64,000 nt of DNA from HKST-UBA178 sp965223815 (GCA_965223815.1 OZ245019.1:3968001-4032000); one strand, 5' to 3'; positions 19,164 through 28,879 are shown, counted from the stretch's first letter. A program made the numbers and translations. The notes: generated by a model not told the origin, from the letters alone.

Positions 19164-21089
19164 TCAATGTTGGCCCGCAGGTCCACCGATAGGGCCCTTA
19201 TCCCCATCTTCCGCCTCGTCCTCGGAAGAAACTTCCAGCCCGTCGTCATCTGACTTGGGATCCGAGTCGTCCTCAACCCAATCTTTAGGTGGTTGCGGCT
19301 TGCGCCCTTCCATTATCTCGTCGATCTGATCGGTATCGATGGTCTCGTACTTCATCAGCGCTTCAGCCATCAGGTGAAGTTTATCCAGGTTCTCAGTCAG
19401 AATCTTCTCTGCCCGTTGGTAATTTCGTTCGATGAATCCCCGGACTTCTTCGTCGATCGTATGGGCAGTCTCATCGGATACATTCTTGTGCTGGGTTACC
19501 GAGCGTCCGAGGAAAACCTCTTCCTCCTCTTCACCGTACATCAATGGTCCAAGTTTCTCCGAAAGCCCCCATTTGGTTACCATGCTGCGGGCAATCTCTG
19601 TTGCCCGCATAATGTCGTTTTGGGCGCCGGTGGTAACCAGTTCCTTCCCGAAGATAAGCTCCTCGGCGATTCGCCCCCCAAACAGACTGGATATCTGGCT
19701 CTGCAACCGTTCCTTGCTGGCGCTGTACTTATCCTCCTCTGGCAGAAACATGGTCACGCCTAAGGCGCGCCCACGAGGAATGATACTCACTTTATAAACA
19801 GGGTCGTGGGAAGGAACCAAGCGGCCAACAATGGCGTGTCCGGCTTCATGATAGGCCGTCAAACGTTTTTCGTCCTCACTCATCACCATCGACCGGCGCT
19901 CTGCTCCCATGATGATCTTGTCCTTAGCCTTTTCCATGTCCAGCATCTCGACCAAGCGCTTATTGGCGCGAGCGGCAAAAAGCGCTGCTTCATTCACGAG
20001 ATTGGCCAAATCTGCCCCCGAAAAACCAGGAGTGCCCCGGGCAATCAGTGAAGGTTTGACATCTTCCGAGGCAGCCACTTTGCGCAGATGTACTTTTAAA
20101 ATCTGCTCTCGGCCACGAACGTCTGGGAGTGGTACAACAACTTGCCTGTCGAAACGCCCTGGTCTTAGCAGCGCTGGATCAAGGACATCCGGTCGGTTGG
20201 TGGCAGCGATAACAATCACACCTTCGTTGCCCTCGAAACCATCCATCTCAACCAGCAACTGGTTGAGTGTTTGTTCCCGCTCGTCGTGCCCACCGCCTAG
20301 ACCGGCTCCGCGATGACGGCCCACCGCATCGATCTCATCGATGAAGATGATACAGGGGGCATGCTTCTTCGCCTGGTCGAACATGTCGCGCACACGGGAG
20401 GCACCGACGCCCACGAACATTTCTACGAAATCAGAACCGGAAATGGTGAAAAAGGGGACTTTCGCCTCTCCTGCGATGGCTCGGGCCAGCAGCGTTTTTC
20501 CGGTTCCGGGTGATCCCACCATCAGCACGCCCCTGGGTATCTTACCGCCAAGTTTTTGAAACTTTGAGGGATCGCGCAAAAACTCAACCATTTCCGAGAC
20601 CTCATCCTTGGCCTCCTCCACACCAGCCACATCCGCAAAGGTCACCTTGACCTGATCTTCGCTCAGCATGCGCGCCTTGCTCTTACCGAACGACATAGCC
20701 CCTCTGCCGGCACCCCCTCCCTGCATCTGCCGCATGAAGAAGATCCACAAGCCTATAAGAATGAATAGAGGAAACCAGTTGATGAGGATTTGCATCAAGA
20801 TCGAGGGTTTTTCCGGGGGTGACGCCACGATCTCGACGTTATTGTTCAATAAGTCACTAACCAACCCATCGTCTTCGGGGCTGTAAGTGTTGAAAGTCGA
20901 GCCTGAGGCAAGAATACCGTCTATTTCCCTGCCATTGATGGTCACCGACTGCACCGAGCCTGCTTTAACCTGATCGATGAAATCGGAGTAAGCCAGGGTG
21001 TTCGGACGCGCCTTCTGTGCGGTGAAGTTGTTAAATACCGACATTAACACTATCGCTATTATCACCCACAGAATCAGATTTTTTGCCAT
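19164..21089 (-). CDS. ftsH: ATP-dependent zinc metalloprotease FtsH
   Basis: Membrane-anchored AAA+ protease that degrades misfolded membrane proteins and regulators. Two N-terminal membrane helices (residues 4-21 and 104-120) flank a periplasmic domain. Walker A GSPGTGKT is at 192-199, Walker B IIFIDEIDAVG at 247-257, and the zinc motif HEAGH at 414-418. The start is set at the ATG at 21089 (MAKNLILW), matching E. coli; an upstream TTG at 21116 is less likely. 641 residues with an acidic tail. Two palindromic repeats lie upstream. Confidence 0.97.
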   Translation of the reverse strand: MAKNLILWVIIAIVLMSVFNNFTAQKARPNTLAYSDFIDQVKAGSVQSVTINGREIDGILASGSTFNTYSPEDDGLVSDLLNNNVEIVASPPEKPSILMQILINWFPLFILIGLWIFFMRQMQGGGAGRGAMSFGKSKARMLSEDQVKVTFADVAGVEEAKDEVSEMVEFLRDPSKFQKLGGKIPRGVLMVGSPGTGKTLLARAIAGEAKVPFFTISGSDFVEMFVGVGASRVRDMFDQAKKHAPCIIFIDEIDAVGRHRGAGLGGGHDEREQTLNQLLVEMDGFEGNEGVIVIAATNRPDVLDPALLRPGRFDRQVVVPLPDVRGREQILKVHLRKVAASEDVKPSLIARGTPGFSGADLANLVNEAALFAARANKRLVEMLDMEKAKDKIIMGAERRSMVMSEDEKRLTAYHEAGHAIVGRLVPSHDPVYKVSIIPRGRALGVTMFLPEEDKYSASKERLQSQISSLFGGRIAEELIFGKELVTTGAQNDIMRATEIARSMVTKWGLSEKLGPLMYGEEEEEVFLGRSVTQHKNVSDETAHTIDEEVRGFIERNYQRAEKILTENLDKLHLMAEALMKYETIDTDQIDEIMEGRKPQPPKDWVEDDSDPKSDDDGLEVSSEDEAEDGDKGPIGGPAGQH

Positions 21090-21193
21090 ATCGTTCAAAA
21101 CGGATACCCTCTGCAAAGTCCTTAACTGTCAGGTCTGCCAGGCCGAGTTCAAGTCCCACGAGCTCTTCTGGTACAACCTTTATTCCTACGTTT

Positions 21194-21250
21194 TACGGAG
21201 AATGACTCTCGACAGCTCTTGAGTTGTATACGGAGAATTACTCTCAACAG
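21194..21250 (-). repeat. Two near-identical palindromic repeats upstream of ftsH
   Basis: Two 22-bp copies, at 21194-21215 and 21229-21250, differ at two positions (plus-strand core TACGGAGAATKACTCTC, then RACAG). Each contains the inverted element GAGA-N5-TCTC. The 35-bp spacing is about three helical turns and a half. They lie in the 182-bp gap between rlmE and ftsH, about 105 to 160 nt upstream of the ftsH start, where a regulator could bind. Function is inferred only from position and symmetry. Confidence 0.5.
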
Positions 21251-21271
21251 TTCAAGTTATTAGTGGAGTTA

Positions 21272-21892
21272 CTATACACTATAGTTCCCCGCAACCAGGT
21301 AAACTTCCCTACTTTTCGGTCGTGAGGCCTTCGGCTTTCTGGTAACCACTCGGGAAAACGAACTCCTGACCTCCCTAATGAAACCATCAAAACCCTCCCC
21401 CTGGAAAACTTTCACTATGAGTCCACCACCGGGCTTGAGGGTTTCCCGGGCAAATTCCAGTGCTATTTCGCACAGATAAATGGCCCTGGGCTGATCGACC
21501 GCCGCCATACCACTTACATTGGGCGCCATATCCGACATTACAAGGTCGACCCTGTTTCCGGCCAGAAGTTTTCGAAGTTCTTCCAAGGGTTCAGCTTCGC
21601 GGAAATCTCCTTGGATGAAATCCACACCGTCGATAGGATCGATAGGTAGCAAATCCAGGGCGACAACCCGACCACTGCGGCCGACAATGCCTTTGGCGAA
21701 CTGACTCCAGCTCCCCGGCGCAGCGCCCAGGTCAACAACAATCTGCTCCGGGGCCAACAGTTTGTCTCGAACCTGAATTTCCTGAAGCTTGAATACCGCC
21801 CTGGACCTGTAGCCTTGCTGCTGCGCCTGCTTGACATAGGTATCGTTGAAATGTCTATCGAGCCATTGGCGGCTGCTTTTACGACGCTTCAT
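21272..21892 (-). CDS. rlmE: 23S rRNA (uridine-2'-O-)-methyltransferase RlmE
   Basis: FtsJ-family heat-shock methyltransferase that 2'-O-methylates U2552 of 23S rRNA in the intact 50S subunit. The SAM-binding motif VVDLGAAPGSWSQFA is present, with the catalytic K-D-K-E set spread over SRAVFKL, VMSDMAPN, GLIVKVFQGEG and SREVYLV. 206 residues. It is transcribed toward ftsH and divergently from yhbY, as in other gammaproteobacteria. Confidence 0.97.
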   Translation of the reverse strand: MKRRKSSRQWLDRHFNDTYVKQAQQQGYRSRAVFKLQEIQVRDKLLAPEQIVVDLGAAPGSWSQFAKGIVGRSGRVVALDLLPIDPIDGVDFIQGDFREAEPLEELRKLLAGNRVDLVMSDMAPNVSGMAAVDQPRAIYLCEIALEFARETLKPGGGLIVKVFQGEGFDGFIREVRSSFSRVVTRKPKASRPKSREVYLVAGNYSV

Positions 21893-21964
21893 AAAGCCTA
21901 CCTCCCGGCGACCTGTCTTTCATCAATCAATCAGGTAGAATTGCAGATTGAATAAACGGAGTCT

Positions 21965-22264
21965 GTGATGTCCCTAAACGAAAAGCAAAGGCGCCATCTC
22001 AAGGGCCTGGCTCACCACCTAAAACCAGTAGTCATAATTGGCCAGCATGGGCTGAGTTCGGGCGTTGTCGATGAGCTAAAGTCTAGATTGAACACCCACG
22101 AGTTGATTAAAGTCCGGCTCAACGCCGCGGACCGCCTGTCGCGGGTAGAGATGGTGCAAACAATTTGCCGAGAGTCCAATGCCGAACTAATTCAAACCAT
22201 TGGCCATATAGGCGTTTTCTACCGCCGACACCCAGAGAATCCCAAACTCCAGCTACCCAAATAG
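21965..22264 (+). CDS. yhbY: YhbY-family ribosome assembly RNA-binding protein
   Basis: Small CRM-domain protein that binds pre-50S particles. The domain runs from LNEKQRRHLKGLAHHLKPVV and contains the GxxG-type loop IIGQHGLSSGVVDELKSRL and the HELIKVRL strand. 99 residues. It is divergent from rlmE and converges on greA, which ends 38 nt away; this layout is conserved in E. coli and relatives. Confidence 0.95.
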   Translation: MMSLNEKQRRHLKGLAHHLKPVVIIGQHGLSSGVVDELKSRLNTHELIKVRLNAADRLSRVEMVQTICRESNAELIQTIGHIGVFYRRHPENPKLQLPK

Positions 22265-22302
22265 CAACATGGTGGTTGGGCACAAATACCGCCGCCATAG
22301 CA

Positions 22303-22779
22303 TTATTCGTAACGCACCTGAAGGATCTCCAGATGTCGAGCCCCCTTGGGGGTTTCCACCACAGCCACATCATCAACTCGCATGCCGATCAGCGCCCGAG
22401 CCATAGGAGATCCAACCGAAATCAGGCCTTGCTTGATATCGGCCTCATCCTCACCGACGATCTGAAAACTGTGCTCTTCATCTGTCTCCTCTTCGTAGAC
22501 GTCAATAGTGCAACCAAAAACGATACGCCCGTCTGCGTTAAGCTTGGTCACATCGATAATTTGGGCATTTGATAATTTACCCTCAATCTCCTTGATCCGC
22601 GCTTCGATAAATCCCTGCTGCTCCCTCGCCGCGTGATATTCCGCGTTTTCCTTAAGGTCTCCATGGGCTCTCGCTTCTGCAATGGCCTCGATTACTCGGG
22701 GGCGGACAACGCTCTTTAACTCGCTGAGCTCTTCGCGCAGCTTGTCCGCACCGCGAATCGTTAAGGGTATCTTGTTCAT
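22303..22779 (-). CDS. greA: Transcription elongation factor GreA
   Basis: Rescues backtracked RNA polymerase by stimulating transcript cleavage. The N-terminal coiled coil contains GDLKENAEYHAAREQQGF with the acidic tip residues, and the C-terminal FKBP-like domain contains SVGSPMARALIGMRVDD. The start at 22779 (MNKIPLTIRGADKL) has AGGAGA upstream at good spacing and gives 158 residues, the normal length; the longer open frame overlaps carB and is not used. Confidence 0.97.
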   Translation of the reverse strand: MNKIPLTIRGADKLREELSELKSVVRPRVIEAIAEARAHGDLKENAEYHAAREQQGFIEARIKEIEGKLSNAQIIDVTKLNADGRIVFGCTIDVYEEETDEEHSFQIVGEDEADIKQGLISVGSPMARALIGMRVDDVAVVETPKGARHLEILQVRYE

Positions 22780-22843
22780 GGGATATTCTCCTGGCCCTGT
22801 CGGTGGTTGGTTCCACCCAGCCGCGCCACACGCTGTAATGAGT

Positions 22844-25800
22844 TCAAATCCGATGTAGATCTTGCAAACGTCTGACCGACGATGTATCCGCTTGCCGGAG
22901 CGCCAGACAGAAAGCTTCCCCACCGGACATAGTGGTGGTGTAAGTCACTTTGTGCCGTAGCGCCGCCCGGCGGATCTCTGCCGAATCCTCTATAGCCTTC
23001 TTACCTTCAGTTGTATTTACAATGATATCGAACTCATCATTCTTGATCATGTCGACAACATGAGGGCGTCCCTCAAATACCTTATTGACGCGAGTACACT
23101 CGATACCCTCACTCTGAATAACTCTGCAGGTCCCGCTGGTCGCTACAAGTTCGAAATTCTGCTCTCGCAGTTCTTTCGCAACTTTTATGACCCGCTGTTG
23201 ATCCTCTTCCCGAACAGACAGCAACGCCCGCCCTGAGCGGGGCAGAAGATCACCTGCGCCCTCCAGTGCCTTGGCAAAGGCTTCGCCAAAATTTCTCCCG
23301 ACCCCCATCACTTCGCCGGTGGACTTCATCTCCGGTCCCAGCAGCGTATCCACACCAGGAAACTTGACAAAAGGAAATATAGCCTCTTTAACAAAGTAGT
23401 GCATGGGCACCACTTCCTTGGTGAATTGCTGCTCCCTCAGGCTGACTCCCGCCATGCAACGAGCGGCCACTTTGGCAAGCTGGACTCCAGTGGCCTTGGA
23501 TACGAAGGGTACGGTTCGCGATGCCCGCGGATTAACTTCCAGCAGGTAGATTTCGTTGTCCTTGATAGCAAACTGAGTATTCATCAACCCCACAACCTTC
23601 AGTTCCAGGGCGAGCTTGACGATTTGCTCTCGCATGCGGTCCAGAACCGCGGACGACAAGGTATAAGGCGGTAACGAACAGGCGGAATCTCCCGAGTGCA
23701 CTCCGGCCTCCTCGATATGCTCCATGATGCCGCCAATCACCACATCGGTGCCGTCGCAAATGGCATCAATATCTACTTCGATAGCATCGTTTAGGAATCG
23801 ATCCAACAACACGGGAGAATCATTGGAAACACTCACCGCTTCACGCATGTAGCGCTTCAGGTCATCCTCATCGTGGACAATTTCCATAGCCCGCCCGCCC
23901 AGTACATAGGAAGGCCGAACTACAAGCGGATATCCTACTTCCTTGGCCAGGCGAACAGCTGCCTCCGGACTAGATGCCGTGCGATTGGGAGGCTGCTTGA
24001 GAGACAACTTGTGCACCAATTTCTGGAAACGTTCCCTGTCCTCGGCGAGGTCGATGGAGTCCGGGCTGGTGCCGATTATCGGCGCCCCGGCAGCCTCCAG
24101 ATCCCGCGCTAGTTTAAGCGGGGTCTGTCCTCCATATTGCACAATCACCCCTTCAGGTTTTTCCAGCGCTATTACCTCTAGCACGTCCTCCAGCGTCAAA
24201 GGTTCGAAGTACAGACGATCAGAGGTGTCGTAGTCGGTAGATACAGTTTCCGGATTACAGTTGACCATGATGGTCTCGAAGCCGTCATCACGCATTGCGA
24301 AGGCTGCGTGCACGCAGCAATAGTCGAATTCGATACCCTGACCAATACGGTTGGGCCCGCCGCCAAGAACCATGATTTTTCGGTTGCCGGTAGCCTCCGC
24401 CTCACACTCCTCCTCGTAACTCGAGTAGAGATAAGCCGTGCTGGTTGCAAATTCAGCCGCGCAGGTATCCACCCGCTTGTATACAGGCCTGACACCCAAA
24501 TCCCATCGTAACTTGCGGATCTTTGCTTCACTGCTTGCAGTCAAGGCAGCCAATCTCAGGTCCGAAAACCCTTTGCGCTTTAAAATCCGCATGCGCTCCT
24601 GGGTCAGGCCATCCAAGCCTGTTTCACGCACCTCTTCCTCGAGAGACACCAGTTCCTCGATCTGCACCAGAAACCAGGGATCGATTCGGCTTATCTCATG
24701 CACTGCATCCATGCTCATGCCCGAACGGAAAGCGTCAGCCAGGTACCAGATCCGCTCCGCCCCGGGCTCTCGCAACTCATAGCGAAGCACGCTGGTCAGC
24801 TCATCCGAGTCCAAATCAACAACTCCATCCAGGCCGCTTTTTCCAGTTTCCAGGCCTCTTAGTGCCTTCTGCAGCGACTCTTGAAAACTACGACCTATCG
24901 CCATCACCTCCCCGACCGATTTCATCTGTGTGGTAAGCCGGTCGGGCGCTTGTGAGAACTTCTCGAAAGCAAATCGGGGAACCTTAGTTACCACATAGTC
25001 GATGCTGGGTTCAAAAGACGCTGGTGTCGCTCCGCCTGTTATTTCGTTACTCAGTTCATCAAGGGTATAGCCGATGGCAAGCTTGGCAGCCACCTTGGCG
25101 ATAGGAAACCCCGTTGCTTTGGAGGCCAGTGCCGAAGATCGAGATACTCGGGGATTCATCTCAATTATGATCATACGGCCGTTTTCGGGATTGATGGCGA
25201 ACTGCACATTCGACCCACCGGTGTCCACACCGATTTCCCGCAACACTGCAAGAGAAGCATCGCGCATGATCTGGTATTCCTTGTCGGTCAAGGTCTGTGC
25301 AGGAGCAACCGTAATTGAGTCTCCCGTATGTACCCCCATCGGATCCAGATTCTCTATCGAGCAGATGATAATGCAGTTGTCCTTACGGTCCCGCACTACC
25401 TCCATCTCATACTCTTTCCAGCCCAGCGCCGACTCTTCGATCAGCAGTTCATTGGTGGGCGAGAGATCGAGCCCTCGCTCGCAGATCTCTACAAACTCTT
25501 CCTTGTTATATGCGATACCGCCACCTGATCCGCCCATGGTGAATGAGGGGCGAATAATGGTAGGGAATCCAATCACCGTCTGCACCTGCAATGCCTCTTC
25601 CAGACTATGAGCCATGGCGGATCTGGGCATTTCCAGACCGATCTTTTTCATCGCCTTGCGAAACAAATCTCGATCTTCAGCCTTGTCGATGGCCTCCCGA
25701 GAGGCGCCCACCATCTCCACACCATATTTTTCCAGTACTCCTTCGCGAACCAGATCCAGAGCACAGTTCAGCGCTGTCTGCCCCCCCATGGTCGGCAGAA

Positions 25801-26056
25801 GGACATCGGGACGCTCCTTATCAATGACACGCTCCAGCGTCCGCCAAGTAATCGGCTCAACGTAAACCGCATCTGCGCTGTCCGGGTCGGTCATTATCGT
25901 TGCCGGATTGGAGTTAACCAAAATGACGCGGTAACCTTCTTCCCGCAGCGCCTTACAGGCCTGCGCACCAGAGTAGTCGAATTCGCAAGCCTGTCCGATG
26001 ACAATGGGGCCTGCGCCAATGATTAACACACTCTCGATGTCTGTTCTTTTGGGCAT
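22844..26056 (-). CDS. carB: Carbamoyl-phosphate synthase large subunit
   Basis: Synthesises carbamoyl phosphate from bicarbonate, ammonia delivered by CarA, and two ATP, feeding arginine and pyrimidine synthesis. The two homologous ATP-grasp halves are both intact (SVLIIGAGPIVIGQACEFDY and MVLGGGPNRIGQGIEFDY), followed by the allosteric MGS-like domain. 1070 residues, the usual length. It follows carA by 47 nt. Its last codons overlap the non-coding 5' region of greA. Confidence 0.98.
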   Translation of the reverse strand: MPKRTDIESVLIIGAGPIVIGQACEFDYSGAQACKALREEGYRVILVNSNPATIMTDPDSADAVYVEPITWRTLERVIDKERPDVLLPTMGGQTALNCALDLVREGVLEKYGVEMVGASREAIDKAEDRDLFRKAMKKIGLEMPRSAMAHSLEEALQVQTVIGFPTIIRPSFTMGGSGGGIAYNKEEFVEICERGLDLSPTNELLIEESALGWKEYEMEVVRDRKDNCIIICSIENLDPMGVHTGDSITVAPAQTLTDKEYQIMRDASLAVLREIGVDTGGSNVQFAINPENGRMIIIEMNPRVSRSSALASKATGFPIAKVAAKLAIGYTLDELSNEITGGATPASFEPSIDYVVTKVPRFAFEKFSQAPDRLTTQMKSVGEVMAIGRSFQESLQKALRGLETGKSGLDGVVDLDSDELTSVLRYELREPGAERIWYLADAFRSGMSMDAVHEISRIDPWFLVQIEELVSLEEEVRETGLDGLTQERMRILKRKGFSDLRLAALTASSEAKIRKLRWDLGVRPVYKRVDTCAAEFATSTAYLYSSYEEECEAEATGNRKIMVLGGGPNRIGQGIEFDYCCVHAAFAMRDDGFETIMVNCNPETVSTDYDTSDRLYFEPLTLEDVLEVIALEKPEGVIVQYGGQTPLKLARDLEAAGAPIIGTSPDSIDLAEDRERFQKLVHKLSLKQPPNRTASSPEAAVRLAKEVGYPLVVRPSYVLGGRAMEIVHDEDDLKRYMREAVSVSNDSPVLLDRFLNDAIEVDIDAICDGTDVVIGGIMEHIEEAGVHSGDSACSLPPYTLSSAVLDRMREQIVKLALELKVVGLMNTQFAIKDNEIYLLEVNPRASRTVPFVSKATGVQLAKVAARCMAGVSLREQQFTKEVVPMHYFVKEAIFPFVKFPGVDTLLGPEMKSTGEVMGVGRNFGEAFAKALEGAGDLLPRSGRALLSVREEDQQRVIKVAKELREQNFELVATSGTCRVIQSEGIECTRVNKVFEGRPHVVDMIKNDEFDIIVNTTEGKKAIEDSAEIRRAALRHKVTYTTTMSGGEAFCLALRQADTSSVRRLQDLHRI

Positions 26057-26103
26057 AAGTCTACAAACCGCGTTTCAGCGCTAGAATTTTAAGTGAGCGG
26101 GCC

Positions 26104-27255
26104 TCAGCTTCGTTCCGTTGCAGCGTTGATCAGCTCGATAAAATGGTCGAATACTGGGGCAACATCGTGGGGCCCGGGACTTGCCTCCGGGTGACCTTGA
26201 AAACCGAAAGCCGGCCTGTCGGTTCGGTGAATTCCCTGAAGAGAGTGATCAAAAAGAGAGCGGTGCGTAGCCACCAGGTTCTCGGGCAAACTCCCCTCGT
26301 CAACAGCAAAACCGTGGTTCTGACTGCTGATCATCACGGCCTGGCTCTCAAGATCCTGCACCGGATGATTGGCGCCGTGATGACCAAACTTCATCTTGAC
26401 GGTCTTTGCGTCGCTCGCCAATGCCAGCAGTTGATGGCCAAGGCAGATTCCGAACATTGGGATTCGGCTCTCGGACAGTGATTTGATGGCTTCGATCGCG
26501 TAATCACAGGGTTCCGGATCACCCGGGCCATTGGAGAGAAAAATCCCATCCGGCCGCATCGCCAACACTTCGGCCGCGGGGGTTTGTGCGGGTACCACCG
26601 TCACCCGGCATCCTCGGTCGACCAACATCCTCAGTATGTTGTGTTTGATGCCGAAGTCGTAGGCTACGACATGGTAAGTTAGCAGATCGTCGCCGGCATC
26701 AAGGGGCGTGGGCAATCCCGCTTCCAAGGTCCAGCTCCCTTGAGTCCACTCGTATGGCTCGGAAGTGGTGACCTCTTTCGCCAGATCCATCCCCTGCAGC
26801 CCGGGAAACGATTTAGCGGCTGTTAGTGCATCTACCTCATCGATCGCGTCACCCGCCTGAAGGCAACCACTCAACGCCCCTTTTTCACGAAGAATACGTG
26901 TCAGTCTGCGGGTGTCTATATCTGCAATTGCCACGATGCCCTGATCCCGAAGATATTGATCCAGGGGTTGTTGGTTTCGCCAACTGCTCGCCAGTATCGG
27001 AAGGTCTCTGATCACCAGGCCCGCAGCATGGGTTTTTGCGGACTCCTGGTCTTCGGCATTGGTGCCGGTATTGCCAATGTGGGGGTATGTCAGGGTGACG
27101 ATTTGCCCGCAGTATGAGGGGTCTGTGAGTATCTCCTGATAACCCGTCATTGCAGTGTTGAACACCACCTCGCCCACGGCCTGACCATTTGCGCCGATTG
27201 ACGCACCCCGAAAAAGAGATCCATCTTCCAGGACTAGAATAGCAGCTGTTTTCAA
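26104..27255 (-). CDS. carA: Carbamoyl-phosphate synthase small subunit
   Basis: Glutaminase subunit of carbamoyl-phosphate synthase. The N-terminal CarA domain has TAMTGYQEILTDPSY, and the C-terminal class I amidotransferase has the nucleophile in MFGICLGHQLLALA and the His/Glu pair in FQGHPEASPGP. 383 residues. It is the first gene of carAB. A promoter-like pair and a stem-loop lie in its 161-bp upstream region. Confidence 0.98.
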   Translation of the reverse strand: MKTAAILVLEDGSLFRGASIGANGQAVGEVVFNTAMTGYQEILTDPSYCGQIVTLTYPHIGNTGTNAEDQESAKTHAAGLVIRDLPILASSWRNQQPLDQYLRDQGIVAIADIDTRRLTRILREKGALSGCLQAGDAIDEVDALTAAKSFPGLQGMDLAKEVTTSEPYEWTQGSWTLEAGLPTPLDAGDDLLTYHVVAYDFGIKHNILRMLVDRGCRVTVVPAQTPAAEVLAMRPDGIFLSNGPGDPEPCDYAIEAIKSLSESRIPMFGICLGHQLLALASDAKTVKMKFGHHGANHPVQDLESQAVMISSQNHGFAVDEGSLPENLVATHRSLFDHSLQGIHRTDRPAFGFQGHPEASPGPHDVAPVFDHFIELINAATERS

Positions 27256-27284
27256 AAATCAGTCCCCTACAGGCGTGCCGACAG

Positions 27285-27400
27285 GGATGGAACCTGATCA
27301 GGTCCCATCCGGAACTTAAGTTATTCACGGGAACGGGTTCACCGGCCATTCGGTGACTTCCGATCCCTGGAATAGTACTTTATGCTGCACCGCAAGTCCA
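27285..27400 (-). promoter_or_regulatory. carAB promoter and leader stem-loop (putative)
   Basis: On the minus strand, TGGACT (27400-27395), a 17-base spacer and TACTAT (27377-27372) form a modest sigma70-like promoter with a start near 27365. The leader then has a stem-loop at 27310-27285: outer arms GGATGG/CCATCC and inner arms ACC/GGT around TGATCA. A smaller TCACCG/CGGTGA hairpin lies upstream of it. No run of T follows, so it is not a plain terminator. carAB is commonly pyrimidine- and arginine-regulated; how this leader acts is unknown. Confidence 0.35.
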
Positions 27401-27416
27401 CGGAAAAACCCGATGC

Positions 27417-27851
27417 TTAGAGATTCTTGCGAGTCCAGGAAACAAGCTGAGAAGTCTCCATGGCACCGGCCGTGCGAGCCAACTCCTGGCCGCCCTTGAA
27501 CAGCGCCAGCGTCGGAATACTGCGGATCCCGAATCTGGCAGCCAGCTGCTGAGACTGCTCCGTGTTCACTTTGAGTAGGCGCACCTTAGGTTCCAGCAGC
27601 TCCGCGGCGCGCGCGAAGGCCGGCGCCATCGCCCGGCACGGGCCACACCAGGGCGCCCAGAAATCTACCAATAGCGGAATATCACTGCGCTGCAGCTGAC
27701 GAGCGAATCCCGCTTCGTCCACTTCGACTGGTTTTGACGTAAATAGCAGGTAATGACACTTGCCGCAGCTGGGCCGCTCTCCGGCCCTATCGGTGGGAAC
27801 TCGATTGATGCCACCGCAATGGGGACATACAATAAGATTGGTATGGGACAC
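27417..27851 (-). CDS. trxC: Thioredoxin 2 (TrxC type)
   Basis: Cytosolic thiol-disulfide reductase. The N-terminal zinc ribbon has C9, C12, C29 and C32 (CPHC and CGKC), which separates TrxC from ordinary thioredoxin, and the active site WCGPC is at 68-72. The cis-proline loop RSIPTLALF is present. 144 residues. It is upstream of carA on the same strand and divergent from the DUF692 gene. In E. coli trxC responds to oxidative stress through OxyR; no such site was identified here. Confidence 0.95.
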   Translation of the reverse strand: MSHTNLIVCPHCGGINRVPTDRAGERPSCGKCHYLLFTSKPVEVDEAGFARQLQRSDIPLLVDFWAPWCGPCRAMAPAFARAAELLEPKVRLLKVNTEQSQQLAARFGIRSIPTLALFKGGQELARTAGAMETSQLVSWTRKNL

Positions 27852-28030
27852 GTTTACTCACCTTAATGTTTCAGAATTACCTTAGTAAGTGGGCTCTGCA
27901 TTTACGAAATCAAGCGAAACCGAATAGGGCGCGATTAGATGTTGCCCCAATGCGACACTCAGTCTGCACCTAGTGGAAGAATTCCCGGCCCAGGGTCACT
28001 CTCGATCCAGGGGAGACGGTTGCACAGATA

Positions 28031-28876
28031 ATGAGCAAACCGATGAGCACAACAGGCAACAGACTACCTTATCTTGGATTTGGACTGCGACTGCGTAGAG
28101 AGTATGTTTCACAGGTAATCCATGAACGCCCCCCGGTGGATTGGTTCGAGGTCATTTCCGAGAGCTGTCTGGACAGCGATGGAACAGATGTACGCCAATT
28201 GGAGATAATTCGCACAGACTATCCCTTGGTGTTTCACGGTATTTCGTTGGCGGTGGGAAGCCCCTGGCCGCTAAACTTCGACTATCTCAAGCGACTCAAG
28301 AAAATCATCGATATTCTTGACCCCGCATGGATATCGGACCACCTCTGCTGGAGCGGTGCGGATGATGTCCAAGGCTGTATGCTGCCTCTGCCTTACACGG
28401 AAGATACGTTAGAACATCTGGTACCCCGAATATGCGAGGTGCAGGATTTTCTAGGAAGAAAAATCCTTTTGGAAAATGTCCCAATGGACCGTTGCGGCGG
28501 AAAACACCAAATTGCCGAGGCTGAATTTATCCGCGAAGTTGCGAACCGGTCAGATTCCCTTATCCTGCTCGATGTCGCCAATCTGCATACAACATCACTC
28601 AACTCTTCGACAACACCAAGCAATTACCTCGCGCAGCTACCGATCGAGAGAATTCAACAAATACACCTGGCTGGCGCAATCACCCTTTGCAGCGAACAGG
28701 AACAGAATCACCCCGAAGCAGATCCCTTGTGGGAGCTTTACGCGAGTCTGTTGGATTTGCTGGGCCCAATATCAACCATGGTAGAGAGAATGGACAGCAT
28801 TCCCCCACTTGGCATTATGCTGACTGAGCTGGAGAAAGCTCGACACGCAGCGGATCTCTGTGCCAGCGGTTGTTAA
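28031..28876 (+). CDS. DUF692 / MNIO-family protein (putative multinuclear iron oxidase)
   Basis: TIM-barrel family that includes MbnB and TglH, iron enzymes that modify peptide cysteines. Family blocks are GFGLRLRREYV, DWFEVISESCLD, FHGISLAVGSPWP (H69), SDHLCW (H104), LLENVP (E148), LLDVANLH (D181, H186), IHLAG (H212) and VERMDSIPP. The AGH and DTH elements expected after IHLAG are altered: the sequence reads AGA at 213-215, and the only nearby His is H227. 281 residues. No small cysteine-rich precursor gene is visible beside it. A GT2 gene follows three bases later. The family call is firm; the substrate is unknown. Confidence 0.85.
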   Translation: MSKPMSTTGNRLPYLGFGLRLRREYVSQVIHERPPVDWFEVISESCLDSDGTDVRQLEIIRTDYPLVFHGISLAVGSPWPLNFDYLKRLKKIIDILDPAWISDHLCWSGADDVQGCMLPLPYTEDTLEHLVPRICEVQDFLGRKILLENVPMDRCGGKHQIAEAEFIREVANRSDSLILLDVANLHTTSLNSSTTPSNYLAQLPIERIQQIHLAGAITLCSEQEQNHPEADPLWELYASLLDLLGPISTMVERMDSIPPLGIMLTELEKARHAADLCASGC

Positions 28877-28879
28877 TCG

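Noticed and set aside
22780..22923. N-terminal extension of greA
   Set aside because: It overlaps the end of carB, and a good ribosome site precedes the ATG at 22779.
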